Assembly: GCA_027493675.1 (NCBI GenBank)
Contig: JAOSKI010000034.1
Coordinates: forward strand, 124,001 to 188,000
Length of the DNA: 64,000 nt
Source of the DNA: Microthrixaceae bacterium
Lineage (GTDB): Bacteria; Actinomycetota; Acidimicrobiia; Acidimicrobiales; Microtrichaceae
Reading direction: 5' to 3'
Shown here: in pieces, positions 9,012 through 18,716 of the stretch
How positions within the stretch are numbered: the stretch's first letter is position 1
Layout: each line of letters begins with the position of its first letter
The notes under the pieces: generated by a model
What the model saw: the letters and a program-made list of their open reading frames with translations, nothing else
The model's database searches: none
What the model was told of the DNA's origin: nothing
Made by a program: the position numbers and the translations under genes

Positions 9012-9126
9012 CGCCTCATCCTCGCGCACGCGCCCGCGTCGTCACGCAGCGACGCGAGGTTGGGCCTCCAGGGCGGAGATCGGGCAGGTGAGGATGCGCC
9101 GACGGCTCGGGTGGCACAGTTGAGTG

Positions 9127-9920
9127 ATGTCCCCTGATGCCCCTTCCGATCCCGCTGACGAGCCAACAGCTCAGAGCACCTCCGATCGGCGGGGCCCGTC
9201 CACCGGCGCGCCGGCCGGCTCGGCCTACCTGGCGCGCCCTGACGACGGCGCGGGTCCGGGCGTGCTGGTGCTCCATTCGTGGTGGGGCCTCAACCGGGGC
9301 ATCAAGGACCTCGTCGAGCGTCTGGGCGATGCGGGGTTCACCGCGATGGCCCCGGACCTGTTCGGTGGCACGGAGTTGGCGAACCCGACTGATCCCCTGC
9401 AGGCAGCCATTCGCCTCGCTGAGGCAGATGTGGATGCCACCGCCGGGTTGATCCTGGCGAGCATCGTCGCCCTCCGGGCCCACAGTGAGGATCCCCAGGC
9501 TCCCGTGGGGATCCTGGGCTCTCGATGGGTGCGTCCTGGGCGCTGTGGGCCGCGTGCAGCCAGCCCGACTCCGTCGGCGCGGTCGTGGCCTGCTACGGAC
9601 ACCAGGACATGGACTTCGACGGACTTCTGGCGCCGGTGATGTGCCACTTCGCGGAGCTGGATCCCCTGGTGAGCGAGGATCAGGCGGCACAGATGCAGGC
9701 TCACATCCGCCTCGCCGGCGCGTCGGTGGTCACGAGGAGACACCCCGGAACCAGGCACTTCTTCGCCGAATCCGGTGTGCCGGTCATGGGCGCGGACGGA
9801 GACATCGGTGAACGTGGTGTGGTCGAGGAGGCTGCAGCAGAAGCCGCTCGGGAGCAGACCGTCGAATTCCTCAGGCTGCACCTCCAAGGTGGAACCGCAG
9901 ATGACAGGATCGCTCGCTGA
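9127..9920 (+). CDS. Dienelactone hydrolase family protein (one frameshift)
   Basis: An alpha/beta hydrolase of about 263 aa. VLVLHSWWGLNRGIKD and the cap ADLFGG-like element APDLFGGTE identify the dienelactone hydrolase family. The nucleophile region reads ILG followed by SMGASWALW across a one-base loss near 9517; restoring one T gives GFSMG, so the nucleophile would be Ser rather than the Cys of classical dienelactone hydrolase. The triad Asp is in ELDPLVS and the His in PGTRHFF. The true substrate is unknown. GTG at 9124 and ATG at 9127 are both possible starts. Confidence 0.85.
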
Positions 9921-9971
9921 TCACGCTGGGTTCGCATCCGTCGGTCTGAGGAGAATCGTGGTGGGCCGCTG

Positions 9972-9977
9972 TACTCT
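9972..9977 (+). promoter_or_regulatory. -10 element TACTCT, likely leaderless start
   Basis: TACTCT fits the actinobacterial -10 consensus TANNNT and ends 8 bases before the ATG of the S1-domain gene, so transcription would start at or just before the start codon. A CAGGGGG stretch between them could also serve as a weak ribosome site. Confidence 0.35.
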
Positions 9978-9985
9978 CAGGGGGT

Positions 9986-11080
9986 ATGAGTGGTCCGGCA
10001 GCACAGGGGGAATCGACTGGAAGGCATGACCACACGGTCGCGCCACCTCCACCGTTGCCCGAGGCGGATCCCCACATTGCGGACCCGCACTCGGAGCACG
10101 AACCGATCGTCGCCCAGGTGACTCTGGCCAAGCTGGGTGAACGTGAGGTATTGGTGCGGCTGGCGGACGGGCGTACAGGCGTCATCGACAGGTCGGACTT
10201 CGACGATGCCGGCCTCGGCTCACCTGCGGAGGGTTCGGTGCTCGCCGCCGCCGTGCTGCAACGCGAGTACCCCGACGGCAGGGTTCCGATGTCGGCCAGG
10301 TGGGCTGCACGCACCTTGGGGTGGGCCAGAGTGACCAAGGCGCTGGAGACAGGAGACGTGCTCACCGGCACCGTGGAGCGTTCCATCAAGGGTGGGTTCG
10401 TGGTCAGGGTCGGGCTCGCGGCGTTCATGCCGCAGTCCCTTGTAGGTGACGTCGACGGCGATGCTTCGGGACTGGTCGGTACCGAGGTGGAGGTGGTGGT
10501 CAAGGAGGTCGACCGCAACGCGGACCGCGTGGTGGTCTCCAGGCGGGATCCTCAGCGTCGTGCCCGTCGCGCGGCGGAGCGGGAGTCCTACTCGAACCTG
10601 GCACCCGGACAACGACATCGCGGCGAGGTGACCGAGGTGTTGGACATGGGGGCGAAGGTGCGCATCGGCGGGCTCGTCGGCCTGGTCCACCGCAGCGAGC
10701 TCTCATGGTCGAGGGTGGGCCATCCACGTGAGGTGGTCGCGGTCGGTGATGTGGTCGACGTGGAGGTTCTCGAGGTCGTCCGTTCCAAGCGCCGGATCGC
10801 CCTGTCGATGCGAAGGACCCGGCCGCACCCCTTCGATTCGGTGGAAGTGGGAGAGACGTATCCCGCTGTCATCCAGCGCGTCCTCGACCACGGCGCCATC
10901 GCGGAGCTCACGGGCACCGGGGCGGTGGGGATGGTCCACCGAAGCGAGCTGTCGGCGGTCCCGGGGCTGCGCCCGGACCAGGTCGTGGTACCTGGTGAGG
11001 AGATCCGGGTGAAGGTGCTGTCTGTGGACCCCGAAAAGGATCGGATGGCGCTCTCCGCGGTGCAGGCGACCTACCTTTGA
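9986..11080 (+). CDS. Four-S1-domain RNA-binding protein (RpsA-like)
   Basis: An intact 364-residue protein with repeated S1 OB-folds. A Pro/His-rich N-terminus leads to a degenerate first repeat (about 42-100, LVRLADGRTGVIDRSDF), then repeat 2 (about 122-190, GTVERSIKGGFVVRV), repeat 3 (about 207-275, GEVTEVLDMGAKVRIGG with LVHRSELSW) and repeat 4 (about 288-360). This layout resembles ribosomal protein S1 but is shorter than mycobacterial RpsA (about 480 aa), so it may be a second, S1-like protein rather than S1 itself. It probably binds mRNA at the ribosome. Confidence 0.82.
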   Translation: MSGPAAQGESTGRHDHTVAPPPPLPEADPHIADPHSEHEPIVAQVTLAKLGEREVLVRLADGRTGVIDRSDFDDAGLGSPAEGSVLAAAVLQREYPDGRVPMSARWAARTLGWARVTKALETGDVLTGTVERSIKGGFVVRVGLAAFMPQSLVGDVDGDASGLVGTEVEVVVKEVDRNADRVVVSRRDPQRRARRAAERESYSNLAPGQRHRGEVTEVLDMGAKVRIGGLVGLVHRSELSWSRVGHPREVVAVGDVVDVEVLEVVRSKRRIALSMRRTRPHPFDSVEVGETYPAVIQRVLDHGAIAELTGTGAVGMVHRSELSAVPGLRPDQVVVPGEEIRVKVLSVDPEKDRMALSAVQATYL

Positions 11081-11167
11081 CCTGTACCCGCTATCCGCAT
11101 CCCGCTGTCGGCGGGCGTTCGCGCCGGCGACGGGCCTCGGGCGGTACCGGACGACGGGAGGTCCACC

Positions 11168-11896
11168 TTGAGTGATCAGTCGAATGAGCCGATGGCTTCG
11201 GGCGAGGATGCGCGACCGGATCGCAGGGCTTGGATCGTGGTGGGCGTGTTGGTCGTCGTGGTGGTCCTGCTCGGTGTGTGGCTATTGGCCGCAGGTGGCG
11301 ACGACACGGAGGACGTCGCCGGCACCGGTGGAGGCTCCACCACGACGTCGGAGGCAGGCTCGACGACTTCGGGCACCGATCCGCCCGTGGGTTCAGACAC
11401 CACCGAGGATATCCCGGTGGACGAGGATCCAGGGGGCATCACAGTTCCCGAAGGCGCATCCACTGCACCTGTCAGCGTGCCTGCTCCGGCGATCGACCAG
11501 ACCGGCATCACCGCGGTGCGTACGGCGCGTCATGAAGGCTTCGACCGCGTGGTGTTCGAGTTCGACGGAGCGCTGCCGGGCTACGAGGTCCTCTACGCAG
11601 AGAAGCCCGTCACCGAGGACGGCTCGGGTGAAGAGGTTGCGGTGGAGGGTCCTTTCGTGGTCACGGTCCGGATGACACCTGCTGGATCGGTGCGCTTCAC
11701 CGAGGACGGCTACGAGGAGACCTGCACCGGTCCCGATCGGGTTCCCGGCGCAGGCTCGACGGTCACCGAGGTGGTTCAGACCGGAGACTTCGAGGGGCAG
11801 GCCACGTGGGCGGTGGGCCTGGCCGACCGGGTCGACTTCGCGGTCAGCACCCTCGAGTCGCCGGCTCGCCTGGTGGTGGACTTCGTCAACCACTGA
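11168..11896 (+). CDS. Membrane-anchored AMIN-like domain protein
   Basis: A 242-residue protein with a charged N-terminus, a single membrane helix (about 21-44, WIVVGVLVVVVVLLGVWLL), a long Thr/Ser/Gly/Asp linker and a C-terminal beta-rich domain (about 112-242). The C-terminal pattern GITAVRTARHEGFDRVVFEFDG, later VDFAVSTLESPARLVVDF, matches the AMIN-like domains found in actinobacterial surface proteins thought to bind cell-wall material. The start is TTG at 11168, chosen because GGGAGGT lies at the right distance and no ATG or GTG fits. The frame is intact. Confidence 0.75.
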   Translation: MSDQSNEPMASGEDARPDRRAWIVVGVLVVVVVLLGVWLLAAGGDDTEDVAGTGGGSTTTSEAGSTTSGTDPPVGSDTTEDIPVDEDPGGITVPEGASTAPVSVPAPAIDQTGITAVRTARHEGFDRVVFEFDGALPGYEVLYAEKPVTEDGSGEEVAVEGPFVVTVRMTPAGSVRFTEDGYEETCTGPDRVPGAGSTVTEVVQTGDFEGQATWAVGLADRVDFAVSTLESPARLVVDFVNH

Positions 11897-11912
11897 GCGC
11901 CTGGCGTCGGGC

Positions 11913-11980
11913 CGGGACCGAGACCGGAACGGAGCCGGTCGGGTCCAGGCCCGGCTGTCATGCGCCCCGGCTCGGTCCCG
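11913..11980. terminator. Possible long-stem terminator
   Basis: CGGGACCGAG (11913-11922) and CTCGGTCCCG (11971-11980) are perfect complements 48 bases apart, with smaller GC-rich dyads between. It lies just after the AMIN-like gene and just before the helicase promoter. It is plausible as a terminator, less certain than the tight hairpins elsewhere. Confidence 0.4.
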
Positions 11981-11986
11981 TAGGAT
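11981..11986 (+). promoter_or_regulatory. -10 element TAGGAT before the helicase
   Basis: TAGGAT ends 9 bases before a GTG at 11996 and fits the leaderless-gene pattern. It abuts the inverted repeat ending at 11980. Confidence 0.4.
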
Positions 11987-12038
11987 TGACGGGCTGTGCC
12001 CGCCGCCTCCCGACCCCCACTCCCAAGCGGCTCCCACT

Positions 12039-13706
12039 GTGGGCCGGCCGACCCGGCTGCGGTTGAGGCCTTGGCAGTCCCAGGCCCTCGGCAAGCTGGA
12101 GGCCACGGGGGGACGCGACTTCCTGGCGGTCGCCACACCCGGCGCCGGAAAGACCACCTTCGCTCTCGCCGCAGTGGTGCAGCATCTGGTGGACAACCCC
12201 GGCACGTCGGTGGTGATCGTTGCGCCCACCCAGCACCTGAAGTCGCAGTGGGCGACAGCTGCCTCGGCGGTGGGTCTGCACCTGGACCATCTCTGGAGCC
12301 CGGCCGACGGGGGGCCTACCAGTGGACATGCACGGATCGTGACCACCTACGCGCAGGTTGCCCAGTCCTCCGCGGTGCTCGGTGGATTGGCTGCAGGTTC
12401 GTACGTGGTCCTCGACGAGATACACCACGCGGGAGACGACCGTCGCTGGGAGTGCGACCCGCGAGGCCTTCGACGCCGCAGCCTTCAGGCTGAGCCTGTC
12501 GGGCACGCCGTTTCGCTCCGACGACGCGGAGATCCCCTTCGTCGATTACCACCTGGACGAGGCGCGACCCGACTTCGAGTACGGATACGGAGAGGCGCTG
12601 GGCGACCGAGGGTTGTTCGCCCGGTCTACTTCCCTCGCACCGGTGGCTTCATGGAATGGGTGGCACCCGACGGGGAGGTCTTCGCGGCCACGTTCGCAGA
12701 CCCGATGAGTCACGAGCGGGCCAACCAGCGCCTTCGCACGGCGCTGTCGTTGGAGGGCCGATGGCTTCCCGCGGTCCTCGCTGATGCAGACGGGCGCTTG
12801 GGGGAATTGCGCCGACACCATCCCGATGCGGCAGGACTGGTCATCGCGAGCGACGTGGAGCACGCCCAGGCGATAGGGGCCCGCCTCGAGCGGATCCATC
12901 CCGGTGACGTCGTCGTGGCGACCTCGGACGACCCGGATGCATCAGCGCGAATCGCGTCGTTCGCCGGTGGGACCGAACGCTGGATCGTGGCGGTTCGCAT
13001 GGTGTCCGAGGGAGTCGAGCATCCCGCGTCTGCGGGTCGCTGTCTACGCGACGACGACCACCACCGAGCTGTTCTTCCGTCAGGCCGTGGGTCGCGTCGT
13101 GCGGTGGACCAAAGGGATCGGGCATCAGCCTGCCTACGTGTTCCTGCCTGACGACGAGCGTCTGGTGCGCCATGCCGATTCGATAGCGCAGTCGCGGCGC
13201 CACAGCCTCAAGCGCCGCGCGGAGCGTGAGGTCGTCGCGGCCGAAGCAGGCGACATCGATCACCAGGATGACCCCGAACAGCTGTCCATGTTCTCGGTGA
13301 TCGCTTCGGTGGCGACCGATTCCGCCGTTCACCACGACCAGGGGGTGTTCGGTGACGATCCGGACGGGATCGGCGCGGGTGCGGCGGTCGTCCACCCCGA
13401 ACCCGCCGGGGTGGACCTGCTCCTGTTGCCTCCGCCCCTGCCCTCAGGGCGAGCCGCCGGCACGGCCACGGCAGAGGAAGCAGCTCCTCCGGGTGTGCCC
13501 CGGGTCCCGCTGCGTGAACGCAAGGCGAAGTTGCGAGCGGCCAATGCTGAGCTGTCTGTGGAGTTGGTGAGGGTGACCGGGTGGGGTCACGCTCGGGTGA
13601 ATCGGGAGCTGAACCGCCTCGCGGGCATCGACCGCATCGGCGAGGCCACGCTCGCCCAACTCAGGCCCGGCACTCCGAGGGTCGCAAGTGGCTCAGGCGC
13701 TGCTGA
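12039..13706 (+). CDS. Superfamily II DNA/RNA helicase (frameshifted)
   Basis: A DEAD/DEAH-type helicase of about 555 aa. RLRPWQSQAL (Q-motif-like), ATPGAGKTT (Walker A), VVLDEIHH (Walker B), SGTPFRSD (motif III), MVSEGVDIP-like motif V and QAVGRVVRW (motif VI) occur in order. Shifts lie near 12440, 12610, 13025 and 13665. After the last, the frame reads RHSEGRKWLRRC and stops at 13706, avoiding overlap with the convergent HrpB gene. An upstream GTG at 11996 is better placed for the -10 box but would need another shift. The C-terminal helix-rich region (LRERKAKLRAANAELSVELVRVTG) occurs in similar actinobacterial helicases. Its substrate is unknown. Confidence 0.85.
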
Positions 13707-13731
13707 TGGCCCGAGTGGACCGGGCATGGGC

Positions 13732-16290
13732 CTACCGGCCCTCCCAAGGTCGTTCCGGCCAGGAGTGCTTGGGGTAGCGACCTCGCATCTCCGAGCGCAC
13801 CTGGGGGTAGGCCCCCCGCCAGAACCCGGGGAGATCATTGGTACGCTGCAACATCCGGCCCGCAGGTGACTGCAACTCCACGGTGACCGGGATGTCGCGG
13901 CCGACACTCGGATGGTCGTCGATGCCGAGCAGGTCCCGGAGGCGGACCGCGAGCAGCACCGAGCGGGGGTCGCCGTCGACGGCTCCGTATGCGAGGCCGA
14001 AACGGCGACCATCGGGGTGCCTCCAGAGCTCGGGCGCGTGGCGGTCGAGGCGCTGGTGGAGTCCGCTCGGGAGCGCGTTCAGCAGCGCCGCCTCGATGGC
14101 CCTCCGGCCTGGGTCGAAGCCGCTCACCTCTCCGGGGTTGCCGTCAGATGTCGCGACGGCGATCAGAGCCGGAACCCAAGTCGGTGCGGATCGGGTGAGT
14201 GCTCCTTCGGAGAGGTCCGGCCAGCCTCCCTGCGGGTCATGCGTACGCATGAAGGCGAACCTTGCGAGGAGGTTCGACAGCTCGCCCCAGTGCCGCAGGA
14301 CCGACGGCCCCCGTTCGGCGATCGATGCAGCGACCTCCCGGTCGAGTGCTTCGATCGGGATGCTGCGTCGCCGTGAGGTGTCGAGCGTGATCGCACCGAG
14401 GCGTCTCGTTGTGGTGGTCGAGGTCGATCCGTCCGACGGACTCCACCTGTGGTCGACCAGCACGTCGATTTCACCCGCTTGACCGGCACGTGAGAGAAGG
14501 TCGTCGATCTGGGAGTCCTCGATGGCCACGGCCAGGTGGATGCGTCCGGGGCCGGCGGCATCGCTGCGGGCGTCCAGATCGATCACCACCAGCCAAGCGG
14601 AGTCCTGCAGGTGGTGCTCTCCACGGGGTAGCTCGACCTCTCCGCCGTGGCGGAGCAGGTAGACGGATCTGCGATCGTCACGCCTGCGTGCGAGACGGTC
14701 TGCGTACCCGGCGAGCACGACCGAGGCGATCACGGTGTCGAGTCGACGAGCGGTGTCAGCGGTGGCCGGTCCGTTCGTGTCACCCGCGGCAGAGAGACGT
14801 TCGATCCGCCGGCTCCAACCGCGGACCGCGCGGGCGGGTACCGTCGAGGACCCCGAGCGGATGCGCCGTACCTCCTCGGTGAGGTCGACCTGGGTGGATG
14901 CGGTGTGGTCGAGCACCGCCAGCACCTCTGCGGCGACATCGCGCTCCCCGATGGTCGCCGAGTGAACCGCCATGGCGGCGACACGTGGATGGAACCCGAA
15001 GGCGGCAAGCGAGCGCCCGTGCGGGGTCATGCGAGCCGTGGAGTCGATGGCTCCGAGCTCGCCGAGCAGTTCTCTCGCCTCTTCGAGCGCATTCGTCGGA
15101 GGTGGTTCGAGCCAGGTCAGGTCCTCCGGGCTGGAGGCACCCCATGCTGTCGTGGCGAGCAGCAGCGGCGAGAGATCCGCCACGGTGATCTCGGGCGGGT
15201 CGTGTCGCCTCCGCAGCTCCTCGTCGCTCCTGCTCCACAACCTGAAGCACGTTCCGGGTGCTTCTCGTGCGGCCCTGCCACGACGTTGATCCGCGCCCGA
15301 GAGCGAGACCGCTCCGGTGCGCAGCGTCGGGATGCCGGTCGCGGGACTCACGCTCTGGTAGCGCCGGAGCCCCGAATCGACGACGGTCCTGACTCCGGGG
15401 ACCGTGAGCGAAGTCTCGGCGATGGAGGTCGACAGGATGACGCGGCGGCCTTCCGACTGATGTCGTGAGAGGATCTCGTCCTGTTGACCAACCGACAGCG
15501 AGCCGTGCAGTTCGAGGACCTTCAACGCAGCACCCAGGCGGCCGGAGAGAGAGTCGGGCCGTGGTGGCGATCTCGGATCGTCCCGGAAGGAACACCAGCA
15601 CGTCGCCCTTGGTGGAGCCGACGGCCTCCACGACCACCTCGGCGACCCGTCGGGTGATCGGCTCTGCGCGCTGCCGGGTCGCCAATGTGTCGTGACCGCA
15701 TGGAGTGGAGCCTCTACGCTCACGACGGGTGTCTGATCGCCGAGCACGCGTGTCACCGCCGTGACGTCGAGGGTGGCCGACATGACCAGGAGGCGCAGGT
15801 CCTCACGCAGCCCATGGCGTACATCCAACAGCAACGCCAGCAGCAGGTCCTGGTCGAGCGATCTCTCGTGGAACTCGTCGAGTACCACCGTCGTGGTGCC
15901 GGTGAGCTCCGGATCGGCCTGGATCCTACGCAACAACAGACCGGGGGTGACCGCCTCGACGACCGTGCGGGCCGACCGCACGGTCGTCGCCACCGAGTAG
16001 CCGAAGCGCCCGCCGACCACCTCCCCGGCGTCTTCGGCCATGCGCTTCGCGGCAGCGCGCGCGGCCATTCGCCGTGGCACCACCACGACGGTCCTGTGAC
16101 AGGGGCCGCGGCCGTCGTGATGCGCGGCGATCGCGGGCGGCACACCGGTGGTCTTGCCGGTGCCCGGCGGAGCGACCAGGACCGCCGCCGAGTGCCGGTC
16201 GAGCGCGTCGAGCACAGCGGGCACGGCCTGCAGGACCGGCTGCGCGTCTTGGTGGTTCTGCGAAGGCACTGCGTCGAGCTCCGGTGACAT
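13732..16290 (-). CDS. hrpB: ATP-dependent helicase HrpB
   Basis: A DEAH-box helicase of about 850 aa with the full HrpB layout. Walker A is APPGTGKTT, the DEFH box is VVLDEFHERSLDQDLL, SAT is in VMSATLD, motif V is STSIAETSLTVPGV and motif VI is RRGRAAR. Then come the helicase-associated and the HrpB C-terminal domains, ending in the characteristic WRGAYPQVRSEMRGRYPKHSWPE. Two compensating shifts near 15680 and 15545 garble about 45 residues; the alternative frame supplies TKGDVLVFLPGRSEI there. The ATG at 16290 (MSPELDAV) is preferred over an in-frame ATG at 16341. HrpB is thought to act on RNA; its role outside Escherichia coli is unclear. Confidence 0.92.
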   Translation of the reverse strand: MSPELDAVPSQNHQDAQPVLQAVPAVLDALDRHSAAVLVAPPGTGKTTGVPPAIAAHHDGRGPCHRTVVVVPRRMAARAAAKRMAEDAGEVVGGRFGYSVATTVRSARTVVEAVTPGLLLRRIQADPELTGTTTVVLDEFHERSLDQDLLLALLLDVRHGLREDLRLLVMSATLDVTAVTRVLGDQTPVVSVEAPLHAVTTHWRPGSAQSRSPDGSPRWSWRPSAPPRATCWCSFRDDPRSPPRPDSLSGRLGAALKVLELHGSLSVGQQDEILSRHQSEGRRVILSTSIAETSLTVPGVRTVVDSGLRRYQSVSPATGIPTLRTGAVSLSGADQRRGRAAREAPGTCFRLWSRSDEELRRRHDPPEITVADLSPLLLATTAWGASSPEDLTWLEPPPTNALEEARELLGELGAIDSTARMTPHGRSLAAFGFHPRVAAMAVHSATIGERDVAAEVLAVLDHTASTQVDLTEEVRRIRSGSSTVPARAVRGWSRRIERLSAAGDTNGPATADTARRLDTVIASVVLAGYADRLARRRDDRRSVYLLRHGGEVELPRGEHHLQDSAWLVVIDLDARSDAAGPGRIHLAVAIEDSQIDDLLSRAGQAGEIDVLVDHRWSPSDGSTSTTTTRRLGAITLDTSRRRSIPIEALDREVAASIAERGPSVLRHWGELSNLLARFAFMRTHDPQGGWPDLSEGALTRSAPTWVPALIAVATSDGNPGEVSGFDPGRRAIEAALLNALPSGLHQRLDRHAPELWRHPDGRRFGLAYGAVDGDPRSVLLAVRLRDLLGIDDHPSVGRDIPVTVELQSPAGRMLQRTNDLPGFWRGAYPQVRSEMRGRYPKHSWPERPWEGR

Positions 16291-16389
16291 GGAAGTGGGG
16301 ATCGGGGTGAGTCCATTCTGGCGGAGGCGTGGGGGCCACACCCGGCGTGCCGGTCCCCCGACCCCATCGCGGTTGTCCGGTGGCAGGGT

Positions 16390-16395
16390 TAGCCT
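16390..16395 (+). promoter_or_regulatory. -10 element TAGCCT, likely leaderless start
   Basis: TAGCCT ends 6 bases before the ATG at 16402, so the transcript would start on the start codon. No ribosome-binding sequence is present, which supports a leaderless mRNA. Confidence 0.5.
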
Positions 16396-16401
16396 CCGTC
16401 G

Positions 16402-17473
16402 ATGGCCTGGAGAGCCAAGAAGGAGTCCGGCGACCCGGGCGCGTCATCCGGCGCTGAGCCGACACCGTGGTACCTGCGCGCCCGATTCGTGATCGGAATG
16501 GTGCTGCTTGCGGCCTTGCTGGTCTTCATCACCACCCGCGTGGGTCCGGCCCGATCCCACCGGAGCTCGGACCGCACCGCGGAGGAACGCCCGGCGGTGG
16601 ACGTCGGGGCCGGGACCACCCCGCGCTCCACCGACCCCGACGACTGCCCGAAGCCGGGCACTCCGGTTCCGCTCGGTGCGGCCGAGCTCCTGACGGTGTT
16701 CATGGCTGCGGTGGCCGATCCCGCGGTGGGGCAGGTGCCGGCGAGCCCGGAGGTGCAGGGTCAGATCGACGCGACCGCTCCCTCGCCACCTCTGACACGC
16801 ATGACCCGCGTCAGGGGCTTCGCCGGGCAGGCCGGTACCTGGTCCACCTGCATGCTGTCGTTCTGGATGGGGCCTCAGGGTCCCATGCAGAGCCTGGATG
16901 TGGTCACGGTGACCGCCGTTGCGGGCACGCAAGGCATCGAGGCGGCGTCCAATGACGATCAAGACGACAGCTCCGACGACTCCGATCGAGCCCGATCCGA
17001 GGAGCGTGGGGAGCATTGGGAGGTGACGAGGTGGTTGCGGGGGGAACCGAGGCCGACCAGGCGCTCCCGCGTCGCACCGCTGAGCTTCTTCGACGGGTCG
17101 GGATGCTCCCGGCCCGATCGTCTGGTGTCGGTGCCGATTCCCGAAGGCTCCCCCGACGACCGGCTCCGATCGGCCCTCGAGGAACTGATATCCGGATCGG
17201 TGGGTCGCTCCCCGACGGTGTCCTCGTCGGTCCCGCTCGACATCCAGGTGCTGGACACGGCCGTGGAGGGGAACCTCGGTGCGGGTGGCGCTCACGAAGA
17301 CGGCGAGCGACAGCATGAGCCGTTGCGAGGGCACAGCTGCCTACGCGCAGGTGGTGGACACCGCGACTGCCATCGCCGCCGAATCGCTCACACCCGATGC
17401 TGAGGGTGAGCTGCCCGAGGTGGACGTCGACGTTGTCGTCGACGGCAGGTCCGTCGACACCTTGAGGCCCTGA
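16402..17473 (+). CDS. Membrane-anchored GerMN-like domain protein (one frameshift)
   Basis: A single-pass membrane protein of about 357 aa. A short cytoplasmic part and one helix (about 31-49, FVIGMVLLAALLVFITTRV) lead to an extracellular region containing an Asp/Ser-rich linker (about 185-205). The C-terminal VPIPEGSPDDRLRSALEELISG, followed by SVPLDIQVLDTAVEGNL and, after a shift near 17279, VRVALTKTASDSM and QVVDTATAI, fits the GerMN fold of spore-germination and actinobacterial LpqB-like proteins. Function is unknown; an envelope role is likely. Confidence 0.65.
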
Positions 17474-17549
17474 GCGGGGTGCGGCGATCTGCGTCGGGTG
17501 ATACGCCGAGGATGGCCGAGGTGAGGCTGTCGGGCACCGATGGAGGCGT

Positions 17550-18716
17550 TCAGGGAACGATGCGGCCGAGCAGCACCTCGCTGGTGAACCAGACGGTTCC
17601 GAGGATCCCCGCTGTTGCGATCAGGACCTGGCGGCCCCGGGTGTGGCCCCATTGGGCAAGAGCGATCGTGAACGGTGCAGCCACCACGCAGTAGCGCCCG
17701 AGGGAGTCCATGTTGTTGCCGCCGACTGCGACCACCCAGGTCGCCGCCATGAACACGAGCCAGGACAGCCGTTGGCGGTGGCGCACCGCGATCACGAACA
17801 GGGCAGCGAAGCCGATCGCGAACGCCACGTTGTAGATGTCGTGCAGGTGGCCTCCGGCGAAGTCGACACCGGCCTCGACCATGCGTGTGAGAGGGTCGCG
17901 GAAGCCGTCTCGGAGCCTGCGTTGGATGAGGTAGGCCTCGAACACGTCGCCGGTGCGGCGCGAGACGACCCACAGAGCCACGACCAGGCCCACCGCTGGT
18001 GCCACCACCGCGCACGCCCAGGGGACAGCCCTGCGTAGCAAGGTGCGAGTGGGAGTGCCTCGTTGGGTCCGGTACCACTGCCAGGTCTCCACCAGCGCTG
18101 GGAGCGCCAGCAGGACCCCTGCCGGACGCAGCAGGCCGGCGCCCAGCGCCCCGAGAGCGGCCCATCCGGGACGACCCCGCAACAGCGCCAACAGCACAGC
18201 AGTGGCCATGAGCAGCATCAGGGACTCGCTGTAGGCGAACACCATCACGTTCGCTGCGGGAACCACGGCGACCATCCAGGCCGCGCGGTCGGCCACGAGG
18301 CGGTCCGTGGTGCCTTCGGCCGCCAACCGCCACACGACCACGGCGGCTCCGAGGGCAGCCGCATTGGCGATGACGAGCAGCGCCAGGTCGGTGTTGCCCA
18401 TGAACACGAACTCGGCCAGGCGACCCAGTGCGGGGTACGCGGGGAAGAACCGAACCGCCTCCTCGGGCACATCGGTGCCGCTGTACCAGCCCTGGGCTAT
18501 CACCCGGTAGAAGGTGCCGTCCCAGGTCATCAGACCCTGATCGAGGTGCAGGCGACCGTGGGGAAGGCCAACGCTTCCCGACAGCAGGTGGGCGAGCGCG
18601 AAGCCCACTCCGACCGCCACCCGACCGACGAGCCAACCCAGCAGCGCCGGGCGGACCGCGTCGCCCCAGCGGAGCACGGGTCCCGTGATGCTCAGCTGCT
18701 CGGTCTGCGCACCCAC
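17550..18716 (-). CDS. GT-C glycosyltransferase, mannosyltransferase/PIG-V-like
   Basis: A polytopic membrane protein (about 388 aa) whose first loop carries TWDGTFYRVIAQGWYS, the Trp-Asp catalytic loop of PIG-V-like and related GT-C mannosyltransferases. About ten hydrophobic helices follow. Such enzymes use polyprenyl-phosphate sugars outside the membrane. The GTG at 18716 is chosen because it overlaps the upstream stop (18692) by 25 bases; the open frame extends further upstream inside the neighbour. It is the last gene of a four-gene minus-strand glycosyltransferase block. Confidence 0.78.
   Translation of the reverse strand: MGAQTEQLSITGPVLRWGDAVRPALLGWLVGRVAVGVGFALAHLLSGSVGLPHGRLHLDQGLMTWDGTFYRVIAQGWYSGTDVPEEAVRFFPAYPALGRLAEFVFMGNTDLALLVIANAAALGAAVVVWRLAAEGTTDRLVADRAAWMVAVVPAANVMVFAYSESLMLLMATAVLLALLRGRPGWAALGALGAGLLRPAGVLLALPALVETWQWYRTQRGTPTRTLLRRAVPWACAVVAPAVGLVVALWVVSRRTGDVFEAYLIQRRLRDGFRDPLTRMVEAGVDFAGGHLHDIYNVAFAIGFAALFVIAVRHRQRLSWLVFMAATWVVAVGGNNMDSLGRYCVVAAPFTIALAQWGHTRGRQVLIATAGILGTVWFTSEVLLGRIVP

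Noticed and set aside
7968-9137. Plus-strand open frame of 389 codons across the terminator and the ParA-like gene.
   Set aside because: It crosses an 18-bp terminator stem and is antisense to a clear ParA; composition is Arg/Gly/Val-rich shadow type.
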